Positions 7,825 to 15,488 of a DNA stretch of 41,630 nt are shown here, piece after piece. The notes under the pieces were generated by a model, which was not told where the DNA came from, did not search any database, and was given only the letters and a program-made list of their open reading frames with translations. The stretch lies in the IMG/VR virus record IMGVR_UViG_3300024259_000075, positions 1 to 41,630 of that record; one strand, given 5' to 3'. This DNA comes from a virus. Numbering within the stretch: position 1 is the stretch's first letter; the number at the start of each line of letters is the position of its first letter. A program made the translations under genes and the position numbers.

Positions 7825-9867
7825 TTACTCGTCATCTTCTGGTGCGCAAAAATATTCAATTGTTCTCTCTGCGCAAACTTTACAATAGCCTAATTTATCT
7901 ATCATAGTTTTAAGTATACGATTATATAATTCTTTGTTTTCGTCATTTGTGCGATTTGCTAAAGCTCCTACCAATGACTCCGCTCCAGCAATATCAGATT
8001 TTAAACGTACTTCTGTAATAGCTTTAACTAGAGTGTGATTATCCATAAAGTCATATTCTGGATCAGTTAAAATCTTTCTTCCGTATATGCGCCTTATCGT
8101 AGTTCTAAAGCTTTCTTTTTGTTCTTGCGTTTTTAACCCCATACGTTCTTCAACATTATTGATATATTTTTCATCAATTTTAATTGCTTTCACTTCACCT
8201 GTGATCTGGTCTTTATATCTCCACATTTTATCGGCTGCCATATCTTCTTCTGAAATAGCTATAATATTATTAACATATTTATTAACCTCTGATTTTATAG
8301 CCTGTGGATCATCTAAGAATGCATTGAATAGTGATGTTTTAATATTCTCGCGATATAACATTTTCGCGATGTTAATATCTTCGAGATATTTGGTTTTTAA
8401 TTTTGCATCTTTAATATAATCTAATACAATCTGTTTCAAGGCAGTAAAAGAATCATGAGCGAACATACAGCATCCATCTTGCGTGTCTGATTTTTCTAAT
8501 AGCAACTGTATTGCGCGCCCAAGATTCCTATGGCCAATTCCGCGCTGGCCAAAACGCTTCGTCACATCTGTTTCTTCCTGGAGGTCGTCTATTAATTCTG
8601 TTAATGTTTTAATACCTTTATCTCCGGCAATCTCGCCTGCTGCCAATTTGCGCGTTTCTAATGGTGTTAATTTTTTCGACGCGGGCAGACGAGAAAGAAC
8701 AACGGCATTTGATATTGCATAGTTTAAATTAGGATCGATATGTAATGCCTTACCATCTACCGTTGTTTTTTTATTACCGATTGAATATTCTGTTAATTCC
8801 TGTTGCAATTTGTAATTGGTATTATGGCCGTGATATGCAATTCTACAACGGTCAACAATTGGCGCTTCTTCCTCTGAGCCGACAAAGCGATTAAATTCCG
8901 CGTTATTAGATGTAGCTATAATTAAAGTATCTAAAGGCCATTTAAAACCATCTATTTCAATTGTTCTATTTTGTATGACGCCAAGATATACCTGAACAAG
9001 GTCTTTTTTGTTTTTAAATAATTCATCTGAAAAATGTATACCGCATGAGCCAACACGTGCAAGCGCGCCAATTCTTAAATCAATACGGTATGGGTTATTG
9101 GTATCTGTAAGATTCATTAAACGCTGTATTGATTCTTCGCCGAGTAGATCTTTTGCGGAAGATGTTATTTTGTCTCTAGCGGAATATTTACCTGTTACAG
9201 TTCCCATTGTAGATGATATGCGAATCGGTTTGATATCGATATGATTTTTAACCACTTCATCTATATTACCATAATATTCTTTAAGATCATCTAAAATATA
9301 TTCTGAACATGCACCTAATGGTCGGTAATTGCAATACATATTATCAATTTCTTTATTCGTGAATTTATATTTTTTAAGATGTTTAATAACATTTTCTTTT
9401 TCAAATAAATTCATCAATAACAGCATTGGATCTTCAAATGTTTGCGATTCAATAAAATCTAAATTACCATATAAATTTAACTCTTTCAGATTGGTAAATC
9501 GAAAAGTATATTTGCGATTTGGCTCTTGTGATAAAAACTGGCGATACTTTTCACAGAGATATTCTACAAAAAACGTTTTACCGTTACCGGGTTCGCCAAC
9601 TAATACATAAGCCATTTCTTTTGATGATCCACCTTCTGCTGCATCTTTAACAAATGATACAAAAGAATTAATTTCATCATATAAGCCTATAAGGTGATAT
9701 TTATCTTCGCGAAATATAGAATAGTCGTAAATCGTTTTTCCATTAACTTTGACTTTTTTAAATGCATCTTTCCGATCTAGAATCATACGACTAACAGCTT
9801 GAAAGACATTTTCAAATTGCCTTGTACCTTTTTTTAATTCCTGTAGATGTTTTTTAAAAATTTCCAT
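7825..9867 (-). CDS. PrkA-type AAA+ ATPase / putative serine kinase (first copy)
   Basis: This is the more canonical PrkA of the two. The PrkA-specific start GLYDEINSFVSFVKDAAEG (residues 61-79) precedes a Walker A GEPGNGKT (91-98). Later come RPLGACSEYILDDL, the RIDLRIGALARVGSCGIHFSDE core and the sensor-like IIATSNNAEFNRF, followed by VDRCRIAYH. The C-terminal part (MWRYKDQITGE... and FRTTIRRIYGR) matches the bacterial PrkA C-terminal domain compared with kinases. Length is 680 aa versus about 640 in E. coli YeaG. It has an excellent ribosome site (AGGAGG five bases before ATG) and starts the PrkA-ClpP-VWA-SpoVR-PrkA series. Codons are richer in GC (GCG, CGC) than in the genes downstream. 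Confidence 0.93.
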   Translation of the reverse strand: MEIFKKHLQELKKGTRQFENVFQAVSRMILDRKDAFKKVKVNGKTIYDYSIFREDKYHLIGLYDEINSFVSFVKDAAEGGSSKEMAYVLVGEPGNGKTFFVEYLCEKYRQFLSQEPNRKYTFRFTNLKELNLYGNLDFIESQTFEDPMLLLMNLFEKENVIKHLKKYKFTNKEIDNMYCNYRPLGACSEYILDDLKEYYGNIDEVVKNHIDIKPIRISSTMGTVTGKYSARDKITSSAKDLLGEESIQRLMNLTDTNNPYRIDLRIGALARVGSCGIHFSDELFKNKKDLVQVYLGVIQNRTIEIDGFKWPLDTLIIATSNNAEFNRFVGSEEEAPIVDRCRIAYHGHNTNYKLQQELTEYSIGNKKTTVDGKALHIDPNLNYAISNAVVLSRLPASKKLTPLETRKLAAGEIAGDKGIKTLTELIDDLQEETDVTKRFGQRGIGHRNLGRAIQLLLEKSDTQDGCCMFAHDSFTALKQIVLDYIKDAKLKTKYLEDINIAKMLYRENIKTSLFNAFLDDPQAIKSEVNKYVNNIIAISEEDMAADKMWRYKDQITGEVKAIKIDEKYINNVEERMGLKTQEQKESFRTTIRRIYGRKILTDPEYDFMDNHTLVKAITEVRLKSDIAGAESLVGALANRTNDENKELYNRILKTMIDKLGYCKVCAERTIEYFCAPEDDE

Positions 9868-9883
9868 TATAACCTCCTATTTT

Positions 9884-10027
9884 TTATTTTATATAATATG
9901 TTTTACTTATTACGATAGTAGTTAAATTTATGAATTCTTTTGCGGCCATTCTATTTTTAATTTTTTCAAAAGAATTTTTTGTGAGTTTTAAATTGCAAGC
10001 TTGAACATCATTGTTGTAGGTTTTCAT
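9884..10027 (-). CDS. Hypothetical protein (47 aa), first gene of the PrkA operon
   Basis: This small frame begins with MKTYNNDVQACNLKLTKNSF and ends 16 bases before the PrkA start. It has a ribosome site (AAGGA) nine bases upstream and a strong promoter 30 bases beyond, so it would be the first translated gene of the transcript. No family is recognised; the composition is basic and helical. It could be a leader or regulatory peptide for the operon. Confidence 0.6.
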   Translation of the reverse strand: MKTYNNDVQACNLKLTKNSFEKIKNRMAAKEFINLTTIVISKTYYIK

Positions 10028-10057
10028 AATATCGATCCTTTTTTCTTTCTATTATTA

Positions 10058-10085
10058 ATTATACTACTTATAAGTAAGTTTTCAA
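10058..10085 (-). promoter_or_regulatory. Sigma-70 promoter with palindromic operator for the PrkA operon
   Basis: On the minus strand TTGAAA (10080-10085) and TATAAT (10058-10063) are 16 bases apart. The spacer holds a perfect 12-bp palindrome, TACTTATAAGTA (10065-10076). A repressor bound there would directly block RNA polymerase. This is the nearest promoter to the PrkA/ClpP/SpoVR genes and probably drives them. Confidence 0.75.
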
Positions 10086-10099
10086 GTGCTAGTTTGTTT

Positions 10100-10471
10100 T
10101 TATTTACATTTTTCTTTTTGTTTTTGAATTGCACTATCAAACCATTTCATTTTCTCATTATGTTTTATAACGTTTGCTTTTTGTTTTTTAATTACATTGT
10201 CAAACCATTTCATTTTCTCATTATGTTTTTGTATAGCATTTTCTTTTTGTTCTTCTAATTGCCTAATATAAATTGTTCTTTTTGCTTCTTGTTCTTCTTG
10301 TTCTTCTTTCTTTGCCTGTTCTATCATTAATCTATATTTGCGATTTTTGACAGAGGCCGTAAAAGCTGCGACTCTCTGCGAATTAGACCAATGGAATTGT
10401 TGTCCTGGATTTAACTCCAAAAACAAGTTTTCTATTTCCTCTTTAGTTGCTGTGAAATCTGATGCCTTCAT
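10100..10471 (-). CDS. Coiled-coil protein with an internal duplicated segment (123 aa)
   Basis: The first 50 residues look like a compact domain (TATKEEIENLFLELNPGQQF). The rest is a long charged helix rich in Glu, Lys and Gln. Two copies of HNEKMKWFD followed by a similar lysine-rich tail occur near residues 83 and 103, visible in the DNA as repeats around 10140 and 10203. No family is recognised. A perfect TTGACA promoter lies upstream, so it is expressed early or constitutively, ahead of the PrkA operon. Confidence 0.75.
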   Translation of the reverse strand: MKASDFTATKEEIENLFLELNPGQQFHWSNSQRVAAFTASVKNRKYRLMIEQAKKEEQEEQEAKRTIYIRQLEEQKENAIQKHNEKMKWFDNVIKKQKANVIKHNEKMKWFDSAIQKQKEKCK

Positions 10472-10512
10472 TTCTACTCCTTTTGTTTTTTGTTGTCTAT
10501 TGATCTACTTAC

Positions 10513-10541
10513 ACTATACCATACCAGGGGGAGTATGTCAA
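10513..10541 (-). promoter_or_regulatory. Sigma-70 promoter, TTGACA-17-TATAGT
   Basis: On the minus strand TTGACA (10536-10541) and TATAGT (10513-10518) are separated by 17 bases, close to consensus. It would drive the coiled-coil gene at 10100-10471 and possibly read on into the PrkA operon, since no terminator is seen between them. Confidence 0.8.
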
Positions 10542-10544
10542 TAC

Positions 10545-10840
10545 TTATTATTAAAAAAACATCATTTATTTTCATAATTAACTTTTTTGCATTTTTTTTG
10601 CCTTATACATATTATCCACTTATACAAATTTTTCCTATAAAGGCTAATAGGTATAATAATATTAGTATATATATAAGGTAGTATAGGGGTATATATATAT
10701 AATAATAACTATTACAATAGAATAGTTAATATTAATTGTATAACTGTATAATGAAAGGTTTTTAGCCTCAAAAACGCTATACATTTCCATTTTATTTTTT
10801 GTATTACTATACAGTTTTTTTTGTATAATGCTGTCTTAAC
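10545..10840. other. AT-rich non-coding region, possible replication origin
   Basis: No convincing gene was found here. TTATCCACT at 10612-10620 matches the bacterial DnaA box at eight of nine positions. Next comes a run of TA-rich sequence (10650-10720), then repeats: TGTATAATG at 10745-10753 and 10822-10830, and a 9-bp inverted pair AACTGTATA (10742-10750) and TATACAGTT (10808-10816). The location between the terminator of the replication genes and a strong promoter, plus easily melted DNA, would fit an origin or a complex control region. This is inference. Confidence 0.35.
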
Positions 10841-10864
10841 AAAAAAAAAGACTCTAAAGAGTCT
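10841..10864 (-). terminator. Rho-independent terminator of the replication operon
   Basis: Transcribed leftward, AGACTC-TTTA-GAGTCT (10849-10864) forms a hairpin followed by nine Us (10841-10849). It sits about 28 bases after the primase-helicase stop and ends the operon that starts near 18.4 kb. Confidence 0.85.
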
Positions 10865-10891
10865 CTTTTAAAATTATTTTTTATCTATTTA

Positions 10892-13234
10892 TTATAGAGT
10901 TTTTCTTATAAGTTCTTTATCTACTAAGTCTATAGTGTTAAGAGAAATACTAAGATTATGGTCATTGTGTAAAAAAATGTATAGTGAATTAGCATTATTT
11001 CCGCACCATACCAAGCCCCTTTTATTTTTGTATGATGCCTTTTCTGTTGCCAATTTTGTTATTAAACCAGTCTTAATATAATTATTAATCATCTGTATTG
11101 ATGCCTTAAAATCAAGACCATTGCGCAATATATATTTTCGCGCGGCTGTCGTAATCCACACTAATTCATCATCCGCAAATCTCATATTATTCACAGCCTC
11201 TTCAAATACTTCTTCGATTTCTGCGGCGCGTTCAACTTCATAATCTGATTTACTGCGCGCTATTTTTGTATGGCCTAATACATTATTATATTGTTGTGAA
11301 TCTGCGCAAAAAGCCGATAGTATTTTTTTATCAAAATCGCCAAAGCGAGAGACTTCATTATCCAGTTTATTGGCTTGCAGAATATCGATAATATCCGCGA
11401 TAATATTCAAACGGTATTCATTAATATATTGCGTGATATCCGTTAACCAATCCGCGGAGTATTTTGGTTTACCGATGTAAATAAAGTAACAACGTTCCGC
11501 AATATCTTTTTCAACGGTGGCCGAATTAGCCGTCAAAACATATGTGAATCTATTTAATATTGTTAATTCTCCCTGACCGTAGGCTGGACGCCCTGTGACA
11601 AAATCAGTTGTAATTAATTCAGCTAATTCCGGGCTTGTAAATTCTCCGGTTATATTATCAAAGCAGATGATTTTCTTTTTCGATGCTCCTGTAGATAATA
11701 ATCGTTTATTAACCTCATCAATATTATTTTTCAATGAATTCACATTAACATTAATACAGCCGCTTGACGCCATATCTTTATGATTACCATATAATTTTGC
11801 GATCATATGCGGAATAGTTGTTTTACCGCTACCTTGTCCTGCCACTGAATCTATAATCCAACCTGGACGCGGCACACCATATTCATAATATATTGGCGCG
11901 GCAAATAAAGTTTGCAATAAGACTTTATCTTCAACTGTATTAGGATTAAAATAGTTAATTAATTTATTAAAATGTTCATGCTTTTGCGTAGCTTCCGGCA
12001 TGATTACTGGCGCGTAAAAAACATTCTCACGTTTTGGATAATCCGGCAAATATGATATTGATTCAAATGCTTTCGCATTCTTCTTTATGTATTGTAAAAA
12101 CTCGCTTTTTGTAACTTTACCATCGCCTTCATTCTGCCAAACAACAGGCTGATTTGTTTTTTCACCTATCCATGCAAACAAACTTGCGACATCGCGAATA
12201 TAATATATTTCTTGTTTTGCGCGATCCCAATCAAATAATATATCATTAACGATATAAGGATATCCCAAAAGACGTTTGGAAAATTCTTTATATATTTCGT
12301 TGATAGTTAATGGCATTTTGATATTGCGTGCGTTCCCTCGCGCATCAATAGATTCGGTAATAATATAATTTGATAATGCTGTTTTATTTTCATTGCGTGC
12401 AATTTGAATTACTTCTTTTGGTGCTACCCATTTATTTGTTTTTTTGCAAATCGCGACTAATTTTTCAACCGTACCGCCATCGCGAAAGAACTCTACCGCG
12501 TCACCTTTTTGTTTATCGCTAATAGGTTCTAGTATTTTAATAGCTTTTGCGGAGTGTGCGAGCAACCGCGCGATTTCTATTGCATGTTCACGTCCGGACT
12601 TGTCGTTATCCGGTATAATTACTACATTTTTATCAAGAAAATATTTCGCATAATAATCTTTAAGATTGCCCGCACCGAGTGCAAAAGTAGTAGCAGCAAG
12701 ATTTTGTGTCATTAACGCTTCCGCTGCCTTTTCACCTTCACATATAAAGATAGATTCTGTTTTCTCAAACACTGGTAAATTATAGGGAACTAATTCGGTA
12801 TTATGTAAGCCGAAATGCCATTTACCTTTTTCCATGCGCGCTTGCATAAAATCTTTAGGCTCATAGCGGATTGTTTTATGTATTGGATTACCGTCTTTAT
12901 CTGTGTATATATATTCGTGTTCTATTGGTTTATGTGTATCATCTGTTTTTTGAAGCTCAACAGCTTTTAAATTAAATTTTTCACCGATCCATTCTGATGC
13001 TTCTAATAGATCGCACCCTTGAACCTTTTGAACTAATTGTAATACGTTACCGCCTTTTTTACTATCGCCATGATCACAAAATGTTTTATCAGTATACGCC
13101 ACTGACTTACTATTTGTACCACCGCGCCATGTCGCTGCGCTGCGCTTATCCGTGATTTTAATACCAAGGGAATTGGCAACATCAAGGATATTTACGCATT
13201 GACATATATCATTGAAATTATAAAATTTTCTCAT
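10892..13234 (-). CDS. TOPRIM primase - helicase fusion
   Basis: The N-terminus carries a CHC2-like zinc region (CDHGDSKKGGNVLQLVQ, residues 53-69) that recognises DNA during priming. A TOPRIM domain follows, with the catalytic glutamate in CEGEKAAEA (165-173) and the metal-binding DNDKSG (209-214). The C-terminal half is a helicase-like NTPase with Walker A GQGSGKT (466-472), Walker B IICFDN (522-527) and a sensor-like VLTANS. At 780 aa it is a full primase-helicase of the type that replaces separate DnaG and DnaB in many phages. It would unwind and prime the phage fork. No DNA polymerase gene is in this window, so that function is encoded elsewhere or taken from the host. It is the last gene of the replication operon. 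Confidence 0.9.
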   Translation of the reverse strand: MRKFYNFNDICQCVNILDVANSLGIKITDKRSAATWRGGTNSKSVAYTDKTFCDHGDSKKGGNVLQLVQKVQGCDLLEASEWIGEKFNLKAVELQKTDDTHKPIEHEYIYTDKDGNPIHKTIRYEPKDFMQARMEKGKWHFGLHNTELVPYNLPVFEKTESIFICEGEKAAEALMTQNLAATTFALGAGNLKDYYAKYFLDKNVVIIPDNDKSGREHAIEIARLLAHSAKAIKILEPISDKQKGDAVEFFRDGGTVEKLVAICKKTNKWVAPKEVIQIARNENKTALSNYIITESIDARGNARNIKMPLTINEIYKEFSKRLLGYPYIVNDILFDWDRAKQEIYYIRDVASLFAWIGEKTNQPVVWQNEGDGKVTKSEFLQYIKKNAKAFESISYLPDYPKRENVFYAPVIMPEATQKHEHFNKLINYFNPNTVEDKVLLQTLFAAPIYYEYGVPRPGWIIDSVAGQGSGKTTIPHMIAKLYGNHKDMASSGCINVNVNSLKNNIDEVNKRLLSTGASKKKIICFDNITGEFTSPELAELITTDFVTGRPAYGQGELTILNRFTYVLTANSATVEKDIAERCYFIYIGKPKYSADWLTDITQYINEYRLNIIADIIDILQANKLDNEVSRFGDFDKKILSAFCADSQQYNNVLGHTKIARSKSDYEVERAAEIEEVFEEAVNNMRFADDELVWITTAARKYILRNGLDFKASIQMINNYIKTGLITKLATEKASYKNKRGLVWCGNNANSLYIFLHNDHNLSISLNTIDLVDKELIRKTL

Positions 13235-13250
13235 AATATCCTTTGTTTTT

Positions 13251-13406
13251 CTATTTTTTAAAATCTTTTTTCTTAAAATTTTTAGGCAGTTCCGGAAAAT
13301 TTGCTATTCCATATGGATCATAACAAAAAGAGTTGTATTTACATTTACAACACCATTGCATTAATTTACAGCATTTTTTTATTTTTTTAGCTTTTTTCCA
13401 CTTCAT
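13251..13406 (-). CDS. Small cysteine-rich basic protein (51 aa)
   Basis: I place the start at 13406, where ATG overlaps the stop of the ERCC4 nuclease gene (ATGA) and GGAG lies ten bases upstream. The protein is very basic at its N-terminus (MKWKKAKKIKKCCKL). It has a cluster of six cysteines (CCKLMQWCCKCKYNSFC), probably a small zinc site. It may bind nucleic acid, in keeping with its place between two DNA-metabolism genes. No family is recognised. Confidence 0.65.
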   Translation of the reverse strand: MKWKKAKKIKKCCKLMQWCCKCKYNSFCYDPYGIANFPELPKNFKKKDFKK

Positions 13407-13861
13407 AATTCTAATTCTCCTGCAAACATAACGCATTGTTTATAGAACTTGTGCAATAATTGATAGCACTCCTGCGCGGCTAATTTGGCATTCCCTGCAT
13501 AAATAAATTCTATATTATATTTTACGCGCCATGAGTTTATACTACCGATTACTTGCGCAGGTTTTAAACTGCTGCGCCATTTGCCGTTTTGGATTTGCTG
13601 TCTAGTTCCTTCAATAATTACCGCGCTATAGCGATACCCGCGTAATCTTAAGAGTTCTCTAATAAAACGATCGCGCGAGCTGCCACAACAACCAATCATA
13701 TCCGGCAGTGATTTTCTTTCAATGGTTATATAGCTCTCTAATCCTTTTAATGAATAATCGCCAGCGTCTAATTTAGTAGGCAATGTAGGATGAGAATCGA
13801 ATACCCACGGTGTTTGTTCGCGAGTATCGATTAAAATAGGATGTTTAAATAAATCAAACAT
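13403..13861 (-). CDS. ERCC4/XPF-type nuclease
   Basis: The ERCC4 nuclease core is visible: LIDTREQTPW (residues 10-19), LDAGDYSL (31-38) and IERKSLPDM (47-55), which supply the D, GD and ERKxxxD metal-binding residues of this endonuclease fold. It is followed by RDRFIRELLRL. XPF-type nucleases cut branched DNA. In phages this short form (152 aa) occurs with RecT-like recombinases and SSB, as here, and probably resolves or trims recombination and replication intermediates. There is no helix-hairpin-helix domain, as is usual for phage versions. Confidence 0.88.
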   Translation of the reverse strand: MFDLFKHPILIDTREQTPWVFDSHPTLPTKLDAGDYSLKGLESYITIERKSLPDMIGCCGSSRDRFIRELLRLRGYRYSAVIIEGTRQQIQNGKWRSSLKPAQVIGSINSWRVKYNIEFIYAGNAKLAAQECYQLLHKFYKQCVMFAGELEL

Positions 13862-13866
13862 TTATA

Positions 13867-14409
13867 TTAAAATGGTATATCAGTTGATTTTGCCGCGCCA
13901 CTTGTTTTCGGTGCAGGTTGAGTCCCAAATGCTTTCGACTTAGATTTTTGTTTTTTGGTCATAATATCAGTATATAACCCATCAAATGCATCATTAATAT
14001 TCATGTCATTAAGTGATACGAGATTAGATATTGCATTGAGCCATTTAGATTTTAATACTGTTTTTTCTTCACCTTGTTTGTTAATATATTCTTCCCATTG
14101 TACATCAATTGATGCATATAATCCATCTTCTGCATTAATAGTATTCATGATATTGCCTGGCATGCCACCTTCAACACCAATTTTTTCGAGTGTTTGAATA
14201 CTTGATTCTGTAACTGTCAACCCAGCCATTTTACCCGATGCAATTACTTTGGATGTAAAGTATAATGTATGATCAATATAAAAACCATCTTCCGTTTCAC
14301 ATCTTAATAATAATGTAAATGCTTTGGGATCTTCCGGTTTTTCTAAAGCCTTATACATACAATTCGTAATTTTTACAATAAATTTTCCTTCGTTTTCAAG
14401 TTTCTGCAT
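13867..14409 (-). CDS. Single-stranded DNA-binding-like protein (DUF669-like)
   Basis: The protein has a beta-rich N-terminal 130 residues (KFIVKITNC, TLLLRCETEDGFYIDHTLYF) followed by a flexible low-complexity tail rich in Ser, Lys and Ala. It ends in DIPF, the acidic/hydrophobic tip by which SSBs recruit partner proteins. Its position between the PD-(D/E)XK nuclease and the ERCC4 nuclease supports an SSB role in replication and annealing. The assignment to the DUF669 group is from general resemblance only. Confidence 0.7.
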   Translation of the reverse strand: MQKLENEGKFIVKITNCMYKALEKPEDPKAFTLLLRCETEDGFYIDHTLYFTSKVIASGKMAGLTVTESSIQTLEKIGVEGGMPGNIMNTINAEDGLYASIDVQWEEYINKQGEEKTVLKSKWLNAISNLVSLNDMNINDAFDGLYTDIMTKKQKSKSKAFGTQPAPKTSGAAKSTDIPF

Positions 14410-14420
14410 ATTATATATCC

Positions 14421-15488
14421 TTATTCTTGTGTTAAATAATAGTTATCGCTTTTTTTAGTAATACATTCCTTCGTTATTTCTTTGAAATGTTCTTTAGCTT
14501 GTTTGAGTGTAACCTTTGTGCCTTCCTTTTCTGCGTTAGCTTTAATTGTTCGAGAGTAAAAATTTTCAATTTGTGAGATAGATACTTTACAACTATTTAA
14601 AAAATCTTCAATACTCATATATTCTTGTATGATATCATATAATTCTTGTATTTTGTTACATTCTCTACCGCCTGATCTTAATTTCAATTTTAACCCATCA
14701 ATAATATCTCCTTGTTGTAATCTTAATTTTAATGTATTTTCAAGATTTGAACCGATTTGTTTTAAAATAATCCATTTATCATAATTACTTTTAAGTGCTT
14801 CTGTAGATAATTCACTTGTATGTTCAATATTAGCTAATGCTGTACCATCAGTATCATACGCGCATTTAAGTGCTGGACATACATGATGTTCTTTTGCTAA
14901 ACAATATTTACATTGTGATTCACCTGGATTTAAAATCATTGTATCATCATTACAAGTATTAATTATTAATTTTATTTCATCTAATATAGTTTGCTTTTCT
15001 GATAATTGAAAAGTGTACGAGTCATAAAAATTAATCCTCGGTTGTACGAAATGAAAACATACTGGCTTATTATAACGTTGCATAAGTCCTAAAGAATATG
15101 TTTTAGCTTGCATATTATATTGCACTTTGTCAACTTTAATATATCCTGCTTTGTAATCAAACGCGTAAACTAATTTTTCAGTCTCATAAACTACATCAGC
15201 AGTACCTTCTGTCAATACTTGAAAGTCTTCAATGATAGATATTTTTTGTTCTTTAATAGCTTTTTCAAATGGAATAAATGATGCTACATATTCCCTCATT
15301 GCCTCTGCGCATGGTAATTGCGTTGGGTTTAATTTTGAAAAATCATCATGTTCCAGTGCATCGTGGATTTCTGTGCCATCTGTTGCAACTTCGCTTGATG
15401 TTTGTTCTAAGTTGCGCGAGAGTTTAAAAGATCCAGGACATAATTTTAAGCGTTTTAAGCTTGACGGTGAAAATGGATGGTGACTCAT
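14421..15488 (-). CDS. PD-(D/E)XK nuclease, RecB/Cas4-like (DUF2800-like)
   Basis: The start SPSSLKRLKLCPGSFKLS (residues 7-24) and the nuclease core EGTADVV ... VYAFDYKAGYIKVD, with the D-YK motif, identify the RecB-like nuclease family. A conserved cysteine near the N-terminus (C17) and the cluster CKYCLAKEHHVCPALK near residue 205 resemble the four cysteines that hold an iron-sulphur cluster in Cas4 and AddB. The enzyme probably resects DNA ends to feed the RecT-like annealase encoded immediately upstream, with which it overlaps by four bases. At 355 aa it is of normal size for the phage group. Confidence 0.85.
   Translation of the reverse strand: MSHHPFSPSSLKRLKLCPGSFKLSRNLEQTSSEVATDGTEIHDALEHDDFSKLNPTQLPCAEAMREYVASFIPFEKAIKEQKISIIEDFQVLTEGTADVVYETEKLVYAFDYKAGYIKVDKVQYNMQAKTYSLGLMQRYNKPVCFHFVQPRINFYDSYTFQLSEKQTILDEIKLIINTCNDDTMILNPGESQCKYCLAKEHHVCPALKCAYDTDGTALANIEHTSELSTEALKSNYDKWIILKQIGSNLENTLKLRLQQGDIIDGLKLKLRSGGRECNKIQELYDIIQEYMSIEDFLNSCKVSISQIENFYSRTIKANAEKEGTKVTLKQAKEHFKEITKECITKKSDNYYLTQE

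Noticed and set aside
10490-10681. Plus-strand hydrophobic frame with a purine-rich sequence before an internal ATG (10534)
   Set aside because: The purine run is the spacer of a strong minus-strand promoter, the protein is just Ile/Phe/Tyr-rich AT sequence, and there is no plus-strand promoter or partner gene.
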